Part shown: one piece after another, positions 14,690-25,880 of the stretch
Layout of the letters: each line of letters opens with the position of its first letter
How positions within the stretch are numbered: position 1 is the first letter of the stretch
NCBI GenBank assembly: GCA_034008185.1
Contig: CM067084.1
Span: forward strand, 17,380,385-17,444,384
DNA from: Gorsachius magnificus
Lineage: Eukaryota > Chordata > Aves > Pelecaniformes > Ardeidae
Reading direction: 5' to 3'
Length of the DNA: 64,000 bases
The notes under the pieces: model-generated
What the model was told of the DNA's origin: nothing
Databases searched by the model: none
What the model saw: only the letters and a program-made list of their open reading frames with translations
Program-made: the position numbers and the translations under genes

Positions 14690-15960
14690 CAGGTTTTCTT
14701 TCATGACTTTGAACCTGCACAAACCTTTTGACATGCACCACATCCTTCAGCAGCAAACTCCACAGTCCAGATGCACAGTATGTGAACACATTTTTGTCTG
14801 TTTTGAACCTCCTGATAGTTCCTTTTGATAGTTCCTTTTCTTTCACAGACCAGAAAAGGCAATGATTACATAGACCCTGTTCTCAGTGTCACTCATGATT
14901 TTATAGATCCTACTATATTCCCCATCAGCAGACTTTCATAGACTGTAGAGTCATTAGGTCTGTAGTCATTTCTCACATGGAAGTCATTCTGTAACTTCAA
15001 TCTTCCTTGTTTCTCTGCTGTCAACTTCTGAGATCAGGAAAGATATGGTATTGTTTTGTTCTCTATTCCATCTTTATCATTCCTAACAGCTATCTGCTTT
15101 TTTGTAATCACTACAGAGCACTGTGCTTACATTTTCATAAAATTACGCATAACTACAGTATCTCTTTCCTGACTGCGAACAGCTAATTCAGAACTCTTCA
15201 TTACAGAGTTAAGAATAATTTTCTTCATCTGTGTTGCTTTACCATTCTCTACAGTGAATTTAATCTGCCATTTTATCACTCAATGTCAAGAGACCTTTCT
15301 TCTCTGCAGTAAATTTTCTTTTTTACTGCTCTGCATAGCTTAACGCCATCAGCAAATGTTGTTACCTCCCTCTTTACTCTCTCTCTTCTAGATTGTTTAC
15401 ATTGAGTAGCATGGGCCTTAATGCAGATCTCAGTAGAATTTGCCTGGTGAAAATCCTGCACTGAGAAAACTGAACATTTGTTTCTACCTTCTGTTTCCTA
15501 TCTTTTCAACTGTTCCTAATCTATGTAAAGACCTTTCCTTTTATCCTATGGCAGTTTGGTTTCTTTAAGTATTTGGGGGGGATTTGCTGAAGGCCTTCTA
15601 AAGTCAACATCAGTTAGATCACCTTTCCAAGCACAGAACAGTGATTCCTTCAGCGAACTACAGCAGAGTTGTGAGACATCACTGTCCCCTGCAGAAGCTA
15701 CACTAGCTCTTCCTGAATACATTGTATTTATCTATGGCTTCACTGCCCTGTTTAGACATCAGACTCACCAGTCAGGAATTTCCCGCATCTTTTTCCAAGG
15801 TCCTTTTAAAAACTGGTAACGCATTGGCCTCCTTCTCTGGTACAGAGGCATTTCTAAGTGATAGTTTATATAACACAAGCAATGGTTCAGCACTACCTAA
15901 ACAACCTCCAAATGTTCACTCACTTTCACCTGTATTTCATGCTTACATCACCTTTTTCAG
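14690..15960 (-). mobile_element. Ancient, highly diverged CR1 LINE copy
   Basis: Along about 1.27 kb the + strand follows, in order, the reverse complement of an old amniote CR1 family common in turtles, crocodilians and birds. Recognisable blocks are the 'catgattttatagatcctactatattcccc'-type segment near 14.9 kb, the 'aatctgccattttatcactc' segment near 15.26 kb, the reverse complement of the reverse-transcriptase active-site region near 15.58 kb, and the 'ctggtacagaggc' segment near 15.84 kb. The LINE therefore runs from high to low coordinates, with its 3' end near 14.69 kb. All reading frames are broken by stops and indels and divergence is heavy, so it is a fossil. Edges are approximate; identification is from memory of the family. 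Confidence 0.75.
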
Positions 15961-16276
15961 AATGTGACAGAAACCTTTGCTTTCCATCCTCTAAGGAATG
16001 CCTAGAATCTATATTAGCAACAGTTTCTTATTAAAAACTTTTTTGTTTTTAATTCTTTTAATTCCTACAGGAAGAAGGCCTTCTCCTATATGAAGAGGGC
16101 CAGCTGACCAAAGTTTCTGTCCTGTACGCAGCAGGTGCATTACAAACAGAAACATCAAACTTTTCGATGTTCATTCAAACCTTGACCTCAACTAAAGGAC
16201 AGTACTGAACACCAAACAGCAGCATTTGCAGTGATAAACATCACATAAACAGTGATCAGCATCCCTCTGCAGGGGA

Positions 16277-16290
16277 ATTTGCATGCAAAT
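16277..16290. promoter_or_regulatory. Palindromic double octamer (POU-factor-like site)
   Basis: The 14-base perfect palindrome ATTTGCATGCAAAT contains the octamer ATTTGCAT on both strands, overlapping by two bases. The octamer is the classical recognition element of POU-domain factors (Oct and Brn families). The match is direct; regulatory activity is inferred and it lies about 21 kb upstream of the only recognised promoter. Confidence 0.3.
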
Positions 16291-17502
16291 AATTCAGCAA
16301 TGATAAAAACAAAACTGTTAGGAACTACAGGTCTGATCAGCTGTAAAGTGCAGGTCTCTTCTGATTTTAACTCTTATTTAGGTTTTGTTAAGAAAATCTA
16401 AGGGAGAAGAAAAGAAAATTTTCAGTGGTATAACTTTTAGTGATGTTTAGGCTTCGAACGCTCTATTTTGTGAACTTGAAATTCATCTCCTTTCAGTAAT
16501 CTTCGTTATTAAAATAAAATAATCAGTACAATGAGAAAACAGGTACAAGGGGTGCTTCCCATTGAAGTTCCACTGCTGAAATTCTGTTATGGTAGACTTG
16601 GGACTCAGCACAATGGAAATGTGCCAGAAATAAACTTCACTTATGTGTTCTTAAAGACAACATAGCAGTTTAAAAAAAAAAAAAAAGGAGATATAAGCTG
16701 CTGTGTATCCTAGTGAAATGGTAAGTTTGACATTTGTTATAAACAAATGAAGGTGATACCCGTGTAGCTCATTGAATTCTTATGTATGGTTTTACCCCCT
16801 TATGTAACTAACCCAACTCTTCTGTGTCTTCTTCTAACAGTCTGACCCACACAGCTTGCCAATAAAGTGTTTCCAACTTCCATCTTCACAGGCTTCCTCC
16901 CAAATCTAGTTCTCCAAGGTATATAACTGATGCAACCCAATACACGACCAGTAACAGATCAAAATTTAACAGTATACTGGGGAAAGGAAACAAGAATTGC
17001 ACTACATCAGAAAGACGGAAAGTATTCCTTCCACCAGTCTAAGCAAGCCATTTCTTCCTTACCATGAGCATCTTATTTACAAGTTACTTTCTTTCTTTGG
17101 CTTTCAAGTAGCTGGACACCAAAACTGTGATGTGTGTTGTGTGCAGCAATTATGTTCAGGGACGTTTAGAGATTCCGAAAAATTATGGTATTAAAGAAGT
17201 CCAACTTTTCACATATAGTACAGCAGTTAGAGCCAATTTTTAAAAGCATATCTAAGATGATGACTTCTCTTCCACTTGCAGATCAAAGATACCCAGGGAG
17301 GAAGACTGATTTATGGAATACCTAAATTAGTAACTGGATTAAATTAAACTAGCTTGACTGAGAGTTTTAAAACTGCATGAGCACACTTTAAATGACAGAA
17401 CTGTTCGCACAGATTCAAAGACCAGTTTTATTAACCCAGGTTATTTATATAATATTATAATACAATTAAATTTCCTGTAGGGATTTTGATAGTAATTTTA
17501 TA

Positions 17503-17546
17503 AAGGATTATAGAAAATTGTATCAAGGATTATAGAAAATTGTATC
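17503..17546 (+). repeat. Perfect 22-bp tandem duplication
   Basis: Two adjacent, identical 22-base units (aaggattatagaaaattgta plus tc). The lack of any mismatch suggests a recent slippage or duplication event, or an assembly duplication. Confidence 0.9.
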
Positions 17547-19101
17547 TTAGTTATAAACAATATAAAGTCTGTTCTTATGAATGGTATGAGAACGAGAGTA
17601 ACTGTAGAACCACATTGCTTTCATCTTTATTCAAATCTATTGGCTTTTTGTATAGGGCAAGTATTCAATATCCAGTAATTTTTTTATGGTTCATGGATAA
17701 CAATGAAGATAAGTTATCACAGGGGACACTCCACAAAGCACAGTAATCGATTTTTTTTGGTATCAAATTTGGTGCCTAATTTAGAAGTTTAGGATTGACA
17801 GGTAGCTCCCTACCTTGAATGCCCACAGTTAAATGAGCCTAATCTGCTCTACACTCCAGCCACCTCTTCCCAGCCTCCCACTCATCAATGCACAATGGTA
17901 GAAGACAACAGCAACACAAGCCTTTTTGGAATTAAGTCATTTTTGAGGTATCGTGCCCTTTTCTGTAGAAATGCTAGGAACATAAGTATAACCTGTTTAG
18001 AAAGGACTTCCTAAGGTAAAGTCTCTCATAGTCCCATCTCTCACATTCCTTTATCCTCTGATAACAGCTGAAACAAGCAGAGCAGACCTGTGAATCTCCA
18101 ACAGGTAATACGTAACTAAATCCCCTTTCCTGGGATATTTACTTACAACAAACTGCCTCCTTTTGCCTGCAAATTTCCAGACACAATAAATAAAAAGTAA
18201 ACTGACTATTTACAGGGCAGAGATGCTAAAACACATTCCTTTAAAATAGTAAATCAGTGCTGACAGTGTCCCATTTAACTGGAAGTTTTGTGAAATGAAA
18301 CAAAAGGAAGCTTAGGCTTAAACATGTTTATTTGGCTAGAATCTAGAGAGACTCATTTTTCATCTATTCTGCTAATTTGTATAGAATTTATTTCACTCCT
18401 CAAACACTCAAGCAATTCATTGTGGGGTGAGGTGGAGGGGGGAGCAGGGAGAAAAGAAAATCAAGTTGCTATTTGTCATCACAGAGTTTCCTGAACTCTA
18501 AATCCGGGACCTTTTCCATTGAGCACAAACCTCTCAGAAAGCAAAAAGAAAGACAGATGTCAAAACAAATCTAGCAGAGTGGTTTACAATGCCACACAAG
18601 TGCCTAAACAGGGCAAACATCAATGCTATGTAGAAGTCTTCATTAGGATCTTGCTTTTGTAAACCAGATTGCAACAAACTGCTTTATTAATGGTGCTCAT
18701 TCTGTAATCCATCCCCCCAAGCACATACCAGCTTTCTAAGAGAGGCTTTCCTGAGTTGTCGACTCATGTCCTTGGGATAGTCCCTCACCCCGCAGTTTTG
18801 CAATGGCTTAGTCCCTCCCCACTAAGTTTTACATAACCCTGTGTATAGCAATGATATGACAAATTTAAAATTGTAATATGTAATAATGATCACATCTCAC
18901 CTATCATCACACAGTCCTGACTTGTCTTACCTTAGCACTGGCTGATACAATGCTAACATCTGATCTGCTCAGTTTGAAAACTATCTTGAACAGCATGAGC
19001 AAACTGAGATCCTCCAGCCAGCCACTACACTTTTCCTGTGGCTAAAGAAATTTATAATCCTCACTTGTCTGATCATAGCACTACTTCCTGTAGCAAACAG
19101 G

Positions 19102-19170
19102 TAAGAAAAATGAAGGAGGAGATGAAGAAGAGAAAGGAAATGAAGGAGGAAGGGAGGAAAATATGGAAGA
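19102..19170 (+). repeat. Purine-rich (GA) tract
   Basis: About 70 bases are almost entirely A and G, built from repeated gaagga and gagatgaag-like words. The lysine- and glutamate-rich reading frame across it is a by-product of composition, not a gene. Confidence 0.7.
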
Positions 19171-19989
19171 ACTCTAATACAGAATACCAGAGATTCAACA
19201 GGATTCAGCTGGCAGAGGCTTGACAGTGTCTGATGATAAATAGTCATTTTGTTAATTCAGTAGAAGTCAAACCACAGCTCCTGCTAGGTTTTAGGATCAG
19301 CTGGGGACAAGTTGTTCCCAGCTCCAATAGTTAGCACAGCAGAGACAGTTGATCCAAAGGAAAAACCAATTCTCCCCATAGGCAGGGAGTCTTGGTCTGA
19401 AGAGCTCCTATTAAACCCCAGGTGGAGTGTAAACAGCTCTCCTAAATTATAAAACACATGAAAGGATTGTGGTAGATTCTTGACGTTTTGTCATCCCCTG
19501 GGGTGAGTACTTGCCATAGAGTAGCCGCCCATCTGCCCTGTTAACACCTTCTAAGTTTCAGTAGCATACAATATTAAAGCTATTCAGTACTAGGCAGTGC
19601 AAAGCTCACCTAATTCAACACGTGGTACAAAAAGCAGCAAGCTGTTATTACAAATGGCAATACATTGGAACACATTTCAAGGAAAAAGGTACAGACCCAT
19701 GATTAACAGACTAGCCATGCCAGAATTAGACATTCAATTGCTAGTATCTTTCTATTTCATTTGAGTTTTAAACATGAAGCAGTGACATTAGTAACCTCCA
19801 TTCAGACTGACTAGAGTAATCTCTACTCAGAGGTAGCCATTTGGAATTATTGACTCCCATTGACTTGTCAAGAAATTGTCATTTCTGAAATTTCTCATTT
19901 AAGTTTGACAAAAATGAAATGGAACATTTTGTGAACACTCCTTTGCAAGCAGGGATATTATCAGCTGCATAGAAAAATTTCTGGAAAAG

Positions 19990-21240
19990 AATACAAAGAA
20001 TAGGAAGCAATCAGGGATTAATCATAAATCTAAGACTAAAAGAAAACTGAGTAATGGAAGCAACAGAATACAAATATATAGAGTGTGTTACTGCAGCAAA
20101 GAGAAGGGCAGCCAAAATGCAGAATGAATTAGTGCAGTCAAATCAGTTAAGAGAAAATTGGATGGGTTATAACAAATCATGAAAAGAATAAAACTGGAGA
20201 CAACAAAGGACTTTTAATAAATGAGGAGGCTGCTGAAATTAATGACGCACATCAAATGGTTGAGATATTGCACTGCTTTATAAAAACGTGTCTTCTGTGA
20301 GGCAAGTTGAGAACAGAACTGGCAAGTCATCAAGTGGTAGAGATATGTAATGCATTGTATTGACTGTGGGTAAGAGAGGACTTTTAAACATGACCAGATG
20401 TACCTAAGAACTTCTGAGCTCAGGAGAGGTATTTCTTTTTCAAGATATGCATGCCTTGAGAGATACCAAGTTATAGGAGGGGGGGAAAAAAGCAAATGTG
20501 GTACCATTTTAACAAATACAAAAAAAACCCTTGTGATTATTGTCAGTAAATTAATCTCCAGTTACTGGCCAAATAATGGAACTAAACTATTTCCTGTTCA
20601 GGAGATAAGTGAGCTGTGATCTAGAAACATCATAAGTTATAAATTGCACCCAATCATCATTTTAAACATATCTTAAAAAAAAGGGGGGGGGGGAGAAGGA
20701 AATGGTATTTTTGAAAATTATTTAATAGAATCTTTTGGGGCTTCAATTCACATGTGCATGTATTGTGTTAAGTCACCATAAAACAAAAATCCAGATGAGG
20801 AAAAGACAAAGACTGAGGGGCACATTCATTAGGGATTTGCCTGAACTGTTTCACCTTTTGAAAGTCAATTGGTGGAAAGCAAATAAAGAATATTGATAAA
20901 ACTGCTGTTTACTGAGCTGAGGAGGTATATCAGGAAATGCAAGCATTATATTTACACTTAAATATTTGCCTAATTATGGGACCATAAATCTGACTTATTC
21001 CTGACAAACGTGATGTATTTTACATGTCTTGCCATTAATGAGTTAGCAGGGAAGTAAAACAGCATAACAATTAAAATTACCAGGAGAAAATAAATTAGGA
21101 AATATTGCAAATACCAGAAAGAACAGAATAGTAAGGCAGAAGACAAATAGCCCAGGGCAAGAGGAAGAAAATGAAAAATACTGAAAGGAAATTTAAACTA
21201 TCTTTCAGAATTCTGATTTGTCATGGCCAAATCATGGCAA
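19990..21240 (+). mobile_element. Ancient, highly diverged CR1 LINE copy
   Basis: The + strand follows old amniote CR1 sequence in the expected order. Recognisable stretches are the 'gctgctgaaatt...gagatattgcactgcttt' region (20.23-20.28 kb), the 'gcaaatgtggtaccattttaac' region followed by 'ccagttactggccaaataatggaac' (20.49-20.58 kb), which encodes part of the reverse transcriptase upstream of the active site, and a downstream 'ggagaaaataaattaggaaatattgcaaataccagaaag' region (21.08-21.12 kb). The frame is destroyed by many stops and indels. A CR1-type 3' end in the same orientation at 22370-22470 may belong to this copy, separated by later insertions. Edges are approximate and subfamily is not assigned. 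Confidence 0.7.
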
Positions 21241-22203
21241 AATTGTTGCTGAGAAAACACAGCAGATATTAAAGGTGCTTCCTTGTCGATCCTTCTGGCA
21301 TCCTTTGCCCTGACTGTGCTACTCAAAATCCCTCACATCTGCCACAATCCCTGTATTTCATACCCAGCCCCCATATTCTGTACCAGCTGACATGCCTGCC
21401 CTGGCCTCACTCTGCCAATCTACTCTAGAAGGGTGACATGCGAGTTAGAACAAGGCAGAGGGTATAACAATATTTCTCTATTCTTGTCATTCACTGGCAT
21501 TATGATCTTAGTGAAATTACATTCTGTGGATTTCCTCAGCTTTGCAACAGGACTGCGGGCTAGTAAAACAAGAATGGCTTTCAGATAGTGTTTTGAGAAT
21601 TAATTGCTACAGGTAGAAACTTAAACCTTGTATTAGCAGCGCTGTAGAAACCCAGAGAACTGTAGTGCTTTGCCCAGTCAGTACATGTAACTCTGCTTTC
21701 AGTGTGGAGGTTCTTGTTTGGATTTAGCTGCCTGTTCAACCATTGTCACTAACATACACTATTCAAGTCTCCTTAATTATTCATCAGTGTTCAGGGAGAC
21801 GACTAAAATCAGCTCAGTTAGAATATGACCTTTTAGTTTCAGTTCATATAAATAAAGTCATGAGATCATATTTCTGCTCTCCCTGATGTGAATAGTTTCA
21901 TGAACTGAACAGAAATAGAAGCTTTCAGAACTTTTGCAGTCACAAACACAGCATCTCCCCTAAGTGGCTAAACAGCAAAAAGGGCAATTCAACCTCTGAA
22001 TAGCAGGAATGCTAGAAAAGGCAAATCGGACCTGTTTACTCAATGAAAAGGATATTAGCAGTACTTGTAATCCTCATTGGTACTGACAGGAAATGTAAGA
22101 TTTCTGTTTTACTTCCTCCACATCTTCAAGAACAGGAGAAAAAAAAAAAATCATTTTACCCTAGTACTGAAGTGAACCACTCCTGTCTAGAGCTTTTATT
22201 TTA

Positions 22204-22345
22204 CCCAGAGAGATCAAAATACTTTACAGGTATTTATGCAAGAATTATCTCTGCTTCACAGATGGAGTGTGTGAAACAGATTCTAGTGACTTGTTTAGCA
22301 GCTTTACATCAAAGGAATGTCAGAACTCTAATTCTGGCTGTGTAA
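22204..22345 (-). mobile_element. MIR-like (CORE-SINE) relic
   Basis: The + strand reads as a decayed version of the MIR family reverse complement. It has a 'cccagagagatcaaaatact' start, a 'cttcacagatggag...gaaacag' block like the usual 'tttacagatggggaaactgag', then 'agtgacttgtttagc' like 'aagtgacttgcccaag', and a following 'gaactctaattctgg' end. No coding content. The match is imperfect but the order of blocks is right. Confidence 0.55.
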
Positions 22346-22369
22346 TTCTCTGCTGCATGATCTTGACAA

Positions 22370-22470
22370 AGTTGGATCTAACTTTGAAGCTGGTCTTGCT
22401 TTGAATGGGAGGTTGTACAAAATGACCTCCAGACATCTCTTTCAATCTAGTAGTATTTTATTATTCTAAT
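22370..22470 (+). mobile_element. Old CR1 3'-end fragment
   Basis: The sequence 'gttggatctaactttgaagc' is followed by a 'ctttgaatgggaggttg', 'aaaatgacctccagacatct' and 'ttattattctaa' series, matching the conserved end of CR1-type LINEs (rule: 'ggttggactagatgacctccagaggtc...ttctatgattct'). Heavily diverged. It may be the detached 3' end of the + strand CR1 copy about 1.1 kb upstream. Confidence 0.6.
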
Positions 22471-24818
22471 TTGCTTTGTATCTTTCAGCTTTCCAGCCTG
22501 AACGTACAAATCACTATGCAGTCTTCAAGCCCCAGATACAACATATTGTTAGGCTCTGCACAAAGTCGGTGCTTAATCAGGAACCTAGTAGGACATAGAA
22601 TTATAAACAACAGAATCTGGTCCTGAGCATTTGAGCATCACAGTATCTGTGGAATGACAACTGAATATCATCACAAGTTTTAAAATAAGTGCCAGCACAT
22701 AGCACATCATTGTCCTCCAGAGCACAGAACACCCAGCTGTTCTCAATTAGAGCAAGCACCCCTTGACTTCACTAAATGTAAATAAGGTTATCTTATTTGT
22801 ACAGAACAAAATACATTCAGCAATAAAGATCACAAATCTATTTTTAAAAAAATATCAATTTCATTAAAAAATTCTAAATTTCTCCACTAGTACTGAAAAG
22901 GGGAGATCTCTCCTGTGCTGCAGTTTTATTTGCTGTCTGTCAGCATTCTGTCATAAAGTGGTTTGTTTTCTCTCCTCTAGGAAAAAAAAACTTGAAAGCA
23001 TAGAAAAATATTAGTTGAGAAACAGGACAGAATGGATATATTTTAAAGCAAAGAGACAGATGACCTTGTAGTAGGTAGTTTGAATGAAAGAGCTGAAAAA
23101 AAGTGATTAATACCTTGTTAGGCAGCCAGCAGCATTATAAAAATTCAAAAATAAAATCACTGTTAATCCAACTAATGTTTTGCAAATCAGTACATGGCGT
23201 GGCTGATACCAGTGTCTTTTTGATATCACATTGCTCTGAATAAGTGGTTTTTAATACAGCTCTGTAAAATTATGACTTTTTTTAAAAAAAATCAACTCTG
23301 GCCAGTTACCTTGCAAGTCTTCTGATTTTTGTTGATGTAACTGTGTTTTCATAACCATCTCATTTGCCTTTTAGCAAGGACAACACATCTTCTGATTTGT
23401 CAAATACCAGGGGTTTTGCTGACCATGCTCTAGCATCAATATTCTTCTTTTGTTGCTGCTTTCTCTGCAACATTTGCAAGAGATTCTTAAATCCTTGCAA
23501 GAACAACATTTTTAAGTTACTTTATTTTAATTTTAACCTTCTTCCAAGTGCATTTTTAGAAAAGTTAATGTAAATTTTCACTTTTGTATGCTAACTACAG
23601 TACCGCTACCTAAGAACCAGATAATAATTTCTTTAATTCTTTTTGTTCTTCACCTTTTTTAACCTTCTATTTCAGTACTGCTTGTTTCTTCCAGATTTAT
23701 TTTCTCTTAGAAGTTCAACAAAATATTTAACCACAAAACTAAACCACAAAACCCACTTTTGATGAGGTGAAAAAGAAGCCTGTGATCTGTGGAGTACTTC
23801 CCCATTTGCAGCTAAAAATCAGTTACATGTCATCATGTCTTTTAACGTATGACCTTTTGAACTGGGATGCACTTGATTAAACAGTTACCATCACCTACAG
23901 TCTTCCCTTCTGTGAAAAGCTATTCCTCCATAACAATCAAGAAAAGCAAATCTGTAAAACTACTCAAATGTCATAGTTCAGAGTCTGCTGTAGTTGATTA
24001 ATTCACGAGCAAACACAATACCACAGCTAGTACCTTAGGCAGGGAACAGAGGGAGCTGAAGAGCTGACAGGAGAAGAAGCCTTCTTCAGAGACAAAGACA
24101 GATGGGGAAGTAGCAGCTTAAAGCACCAGAGGTAAAACTGACAGAACCTGTCTGTCAGAGCCTTTGTATATTTTTTAAAAACACACACAAGCTCTGTTTC
24201 CTTTGATAAGAGGAACAAGGCACACAGGGATGTTTCTCCAGCACCATACCTCTGGCTCTTTTGCAGAAGCAGTTACCTTGTGCCACTACCTCTAGGGTCT
24301 CATTCAAGAGAAACTATTAACATCCTTTGTGCATTTTTTGGTTTAATGCTTATTTGCCCTCTGCTTTCCATCAGAGAAAAAGCAGCCCAAGGAGCAGTAA
24401 CCAGCAAGGGTGAGTCTGAATGTTTTCTAGCTTCAGCCATCAAAGAAAGGTTTGGGCTTTTTTTTTTCTTCTAACTGGACTTCAGAGCTGCTTTTTTACC
24501 CTTCCACAGAAAAGCTTTTAATTCTTTTATTCTCAGAGTTCATCCACAGGGTAAATAAACAGAAAAAGTTATTGTGGAAACAAGTTGTCTGTAGTAGCTA
24601 TGAAATCTCTCTCTGTGGATGCTCATAGCCAAATGAGGGCACCTTTCCCCAAACTAGTTGCTCTATAAAGACTGGACAGAGGGACTGGACATAGGACATA
24701 CCCAGAACATCTTCTGCAGTCGTTCAGTACTGGGCTGACTTCAGTGACTGGATTGGGCTTGGCTGCAAGTTTTCCCTTCAAGAACTGTGGCCAAAATTAA
24801 ATTCAGTGATTCATGCTA

Positions 24819-24844
24819 GGGTGGGGGTTTTGGGAGGTGGGGGG
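24819..24844 (+). repeat. Potential G-quadruplex in a G/T-rich tract
   Basis: Four G blocks (GGG, GGGGG, GGG, GGGGGG) are separated by loops T, TTTT and AGGT. The G/T-rich composition continues to about 24890. This fits the standard quadruplex pattern on the + strand. Confidence 0.6.
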
Positions 24845-25780
24845 TTTGTTGGTTTTTTGGGTTGTTTTGGGTTTGGGGTGTTTTTTTTCAGAGGAGACTC
24901 ACATTTAATTAGAAACAGCAGGAACAAATCATAACCAGGCAAAACTGTTCTCAACTGAGTGAAAGATTTACACTCATGTTTTTTGCTTACAGCCTTATTT
25001 CCTCCAGGTATTTCAAATTCTGAGGGCTAAAATGTATTCTGACCCCATTTCTACTTTATTCTTTTCTGCTTTTCAGGACCATCCTTTAGTTCACCCCAAG
25101 CATTTTGTTCTGTTTTCCTGTCTATGTTCCAACTAAGCATTCCAATACGTTAAACAGAAACACCCCGAGGTACTTGACACCCACAGTAAAGTATTAGTAC
25201 TTAAGACATGCAAAGTTTATTGTCCCCGTTCTTCACATTGTACCATCCAGTCTCAAAACATTTGTTGTTGTTATATTTGGGCATACAGTATTTGCAAGAT
25301 ACCATAAAAACAGCAACACATTCTTCAGCTTCAGCCCATAAAATAGTTGTACTCTAATGACTTCATACCACTTTGCAGTCCTCTCCTGGAGAGCTTCACC
25401 TCGACACATAGCCCTCTCTTCAATGATGCAAATCACTAACTTTTTTTGTCCCTAGCAATACTTAACTACCATTTCTATTCAGTTGTTTACTTAACTTGCT
25501 GTATGTGATATGATGTCTAAATAAGGATCAACTCATTTTATTTTCCTGTTGGTCTGCTGCCATTGTAAACAGTTCACAACATCTAAAACTGAAGATGAAA
25601 GGGGCCTAAGGAAAAAGGAGATACAAGTTCTAGCTCTAGGAGTCTCACCACACAATACTACTGTACTAATTCCCTTTTCTAAAGGGAAGATGCCCTTTCT
25701 TCCTCCCTTCTTCTGTCCAGCCTGTTCTAAAGGTAAACCTTTTGGGTACTATATATCGTTTTATATATGTATATACACAC

Positions 25781-25880
25781 TTGATCTAGTTGAAGATGTC
25801 CCTGCTTATTGCAAGGGCAGGTTGGACTAGGTGACCTTTAAAGGTACCTTCCAACACAAACCATTCTATGATTCCACGAT
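25781..25880 (+). mobile_element. CR1 LINE 3'-end fragment
   Basis: About 100 bases match the end of an avian CR1: a 'gatctagttgaagatgtccc' start, then 'ggttggactaggtgaccttt', 'aaaggtaccttccaacac' and a 'cattctatgattcc' tail. The copy is 5'-truncated to its last hundred bases, as is usual for CR1. Confidence 0.9.

Larger units (their letters stand above)
15961..19989. other. Intergenic AT-rich region, no gene supported
   Basis: I see no protein-like reading frame or RNA gene. The interval holds an octamer palindrome (16277-16290), a 22-bp tandem duplication (17503-17546) and a purine-rich tract (19102-19170), each listed separately. Confidence 0.6.
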
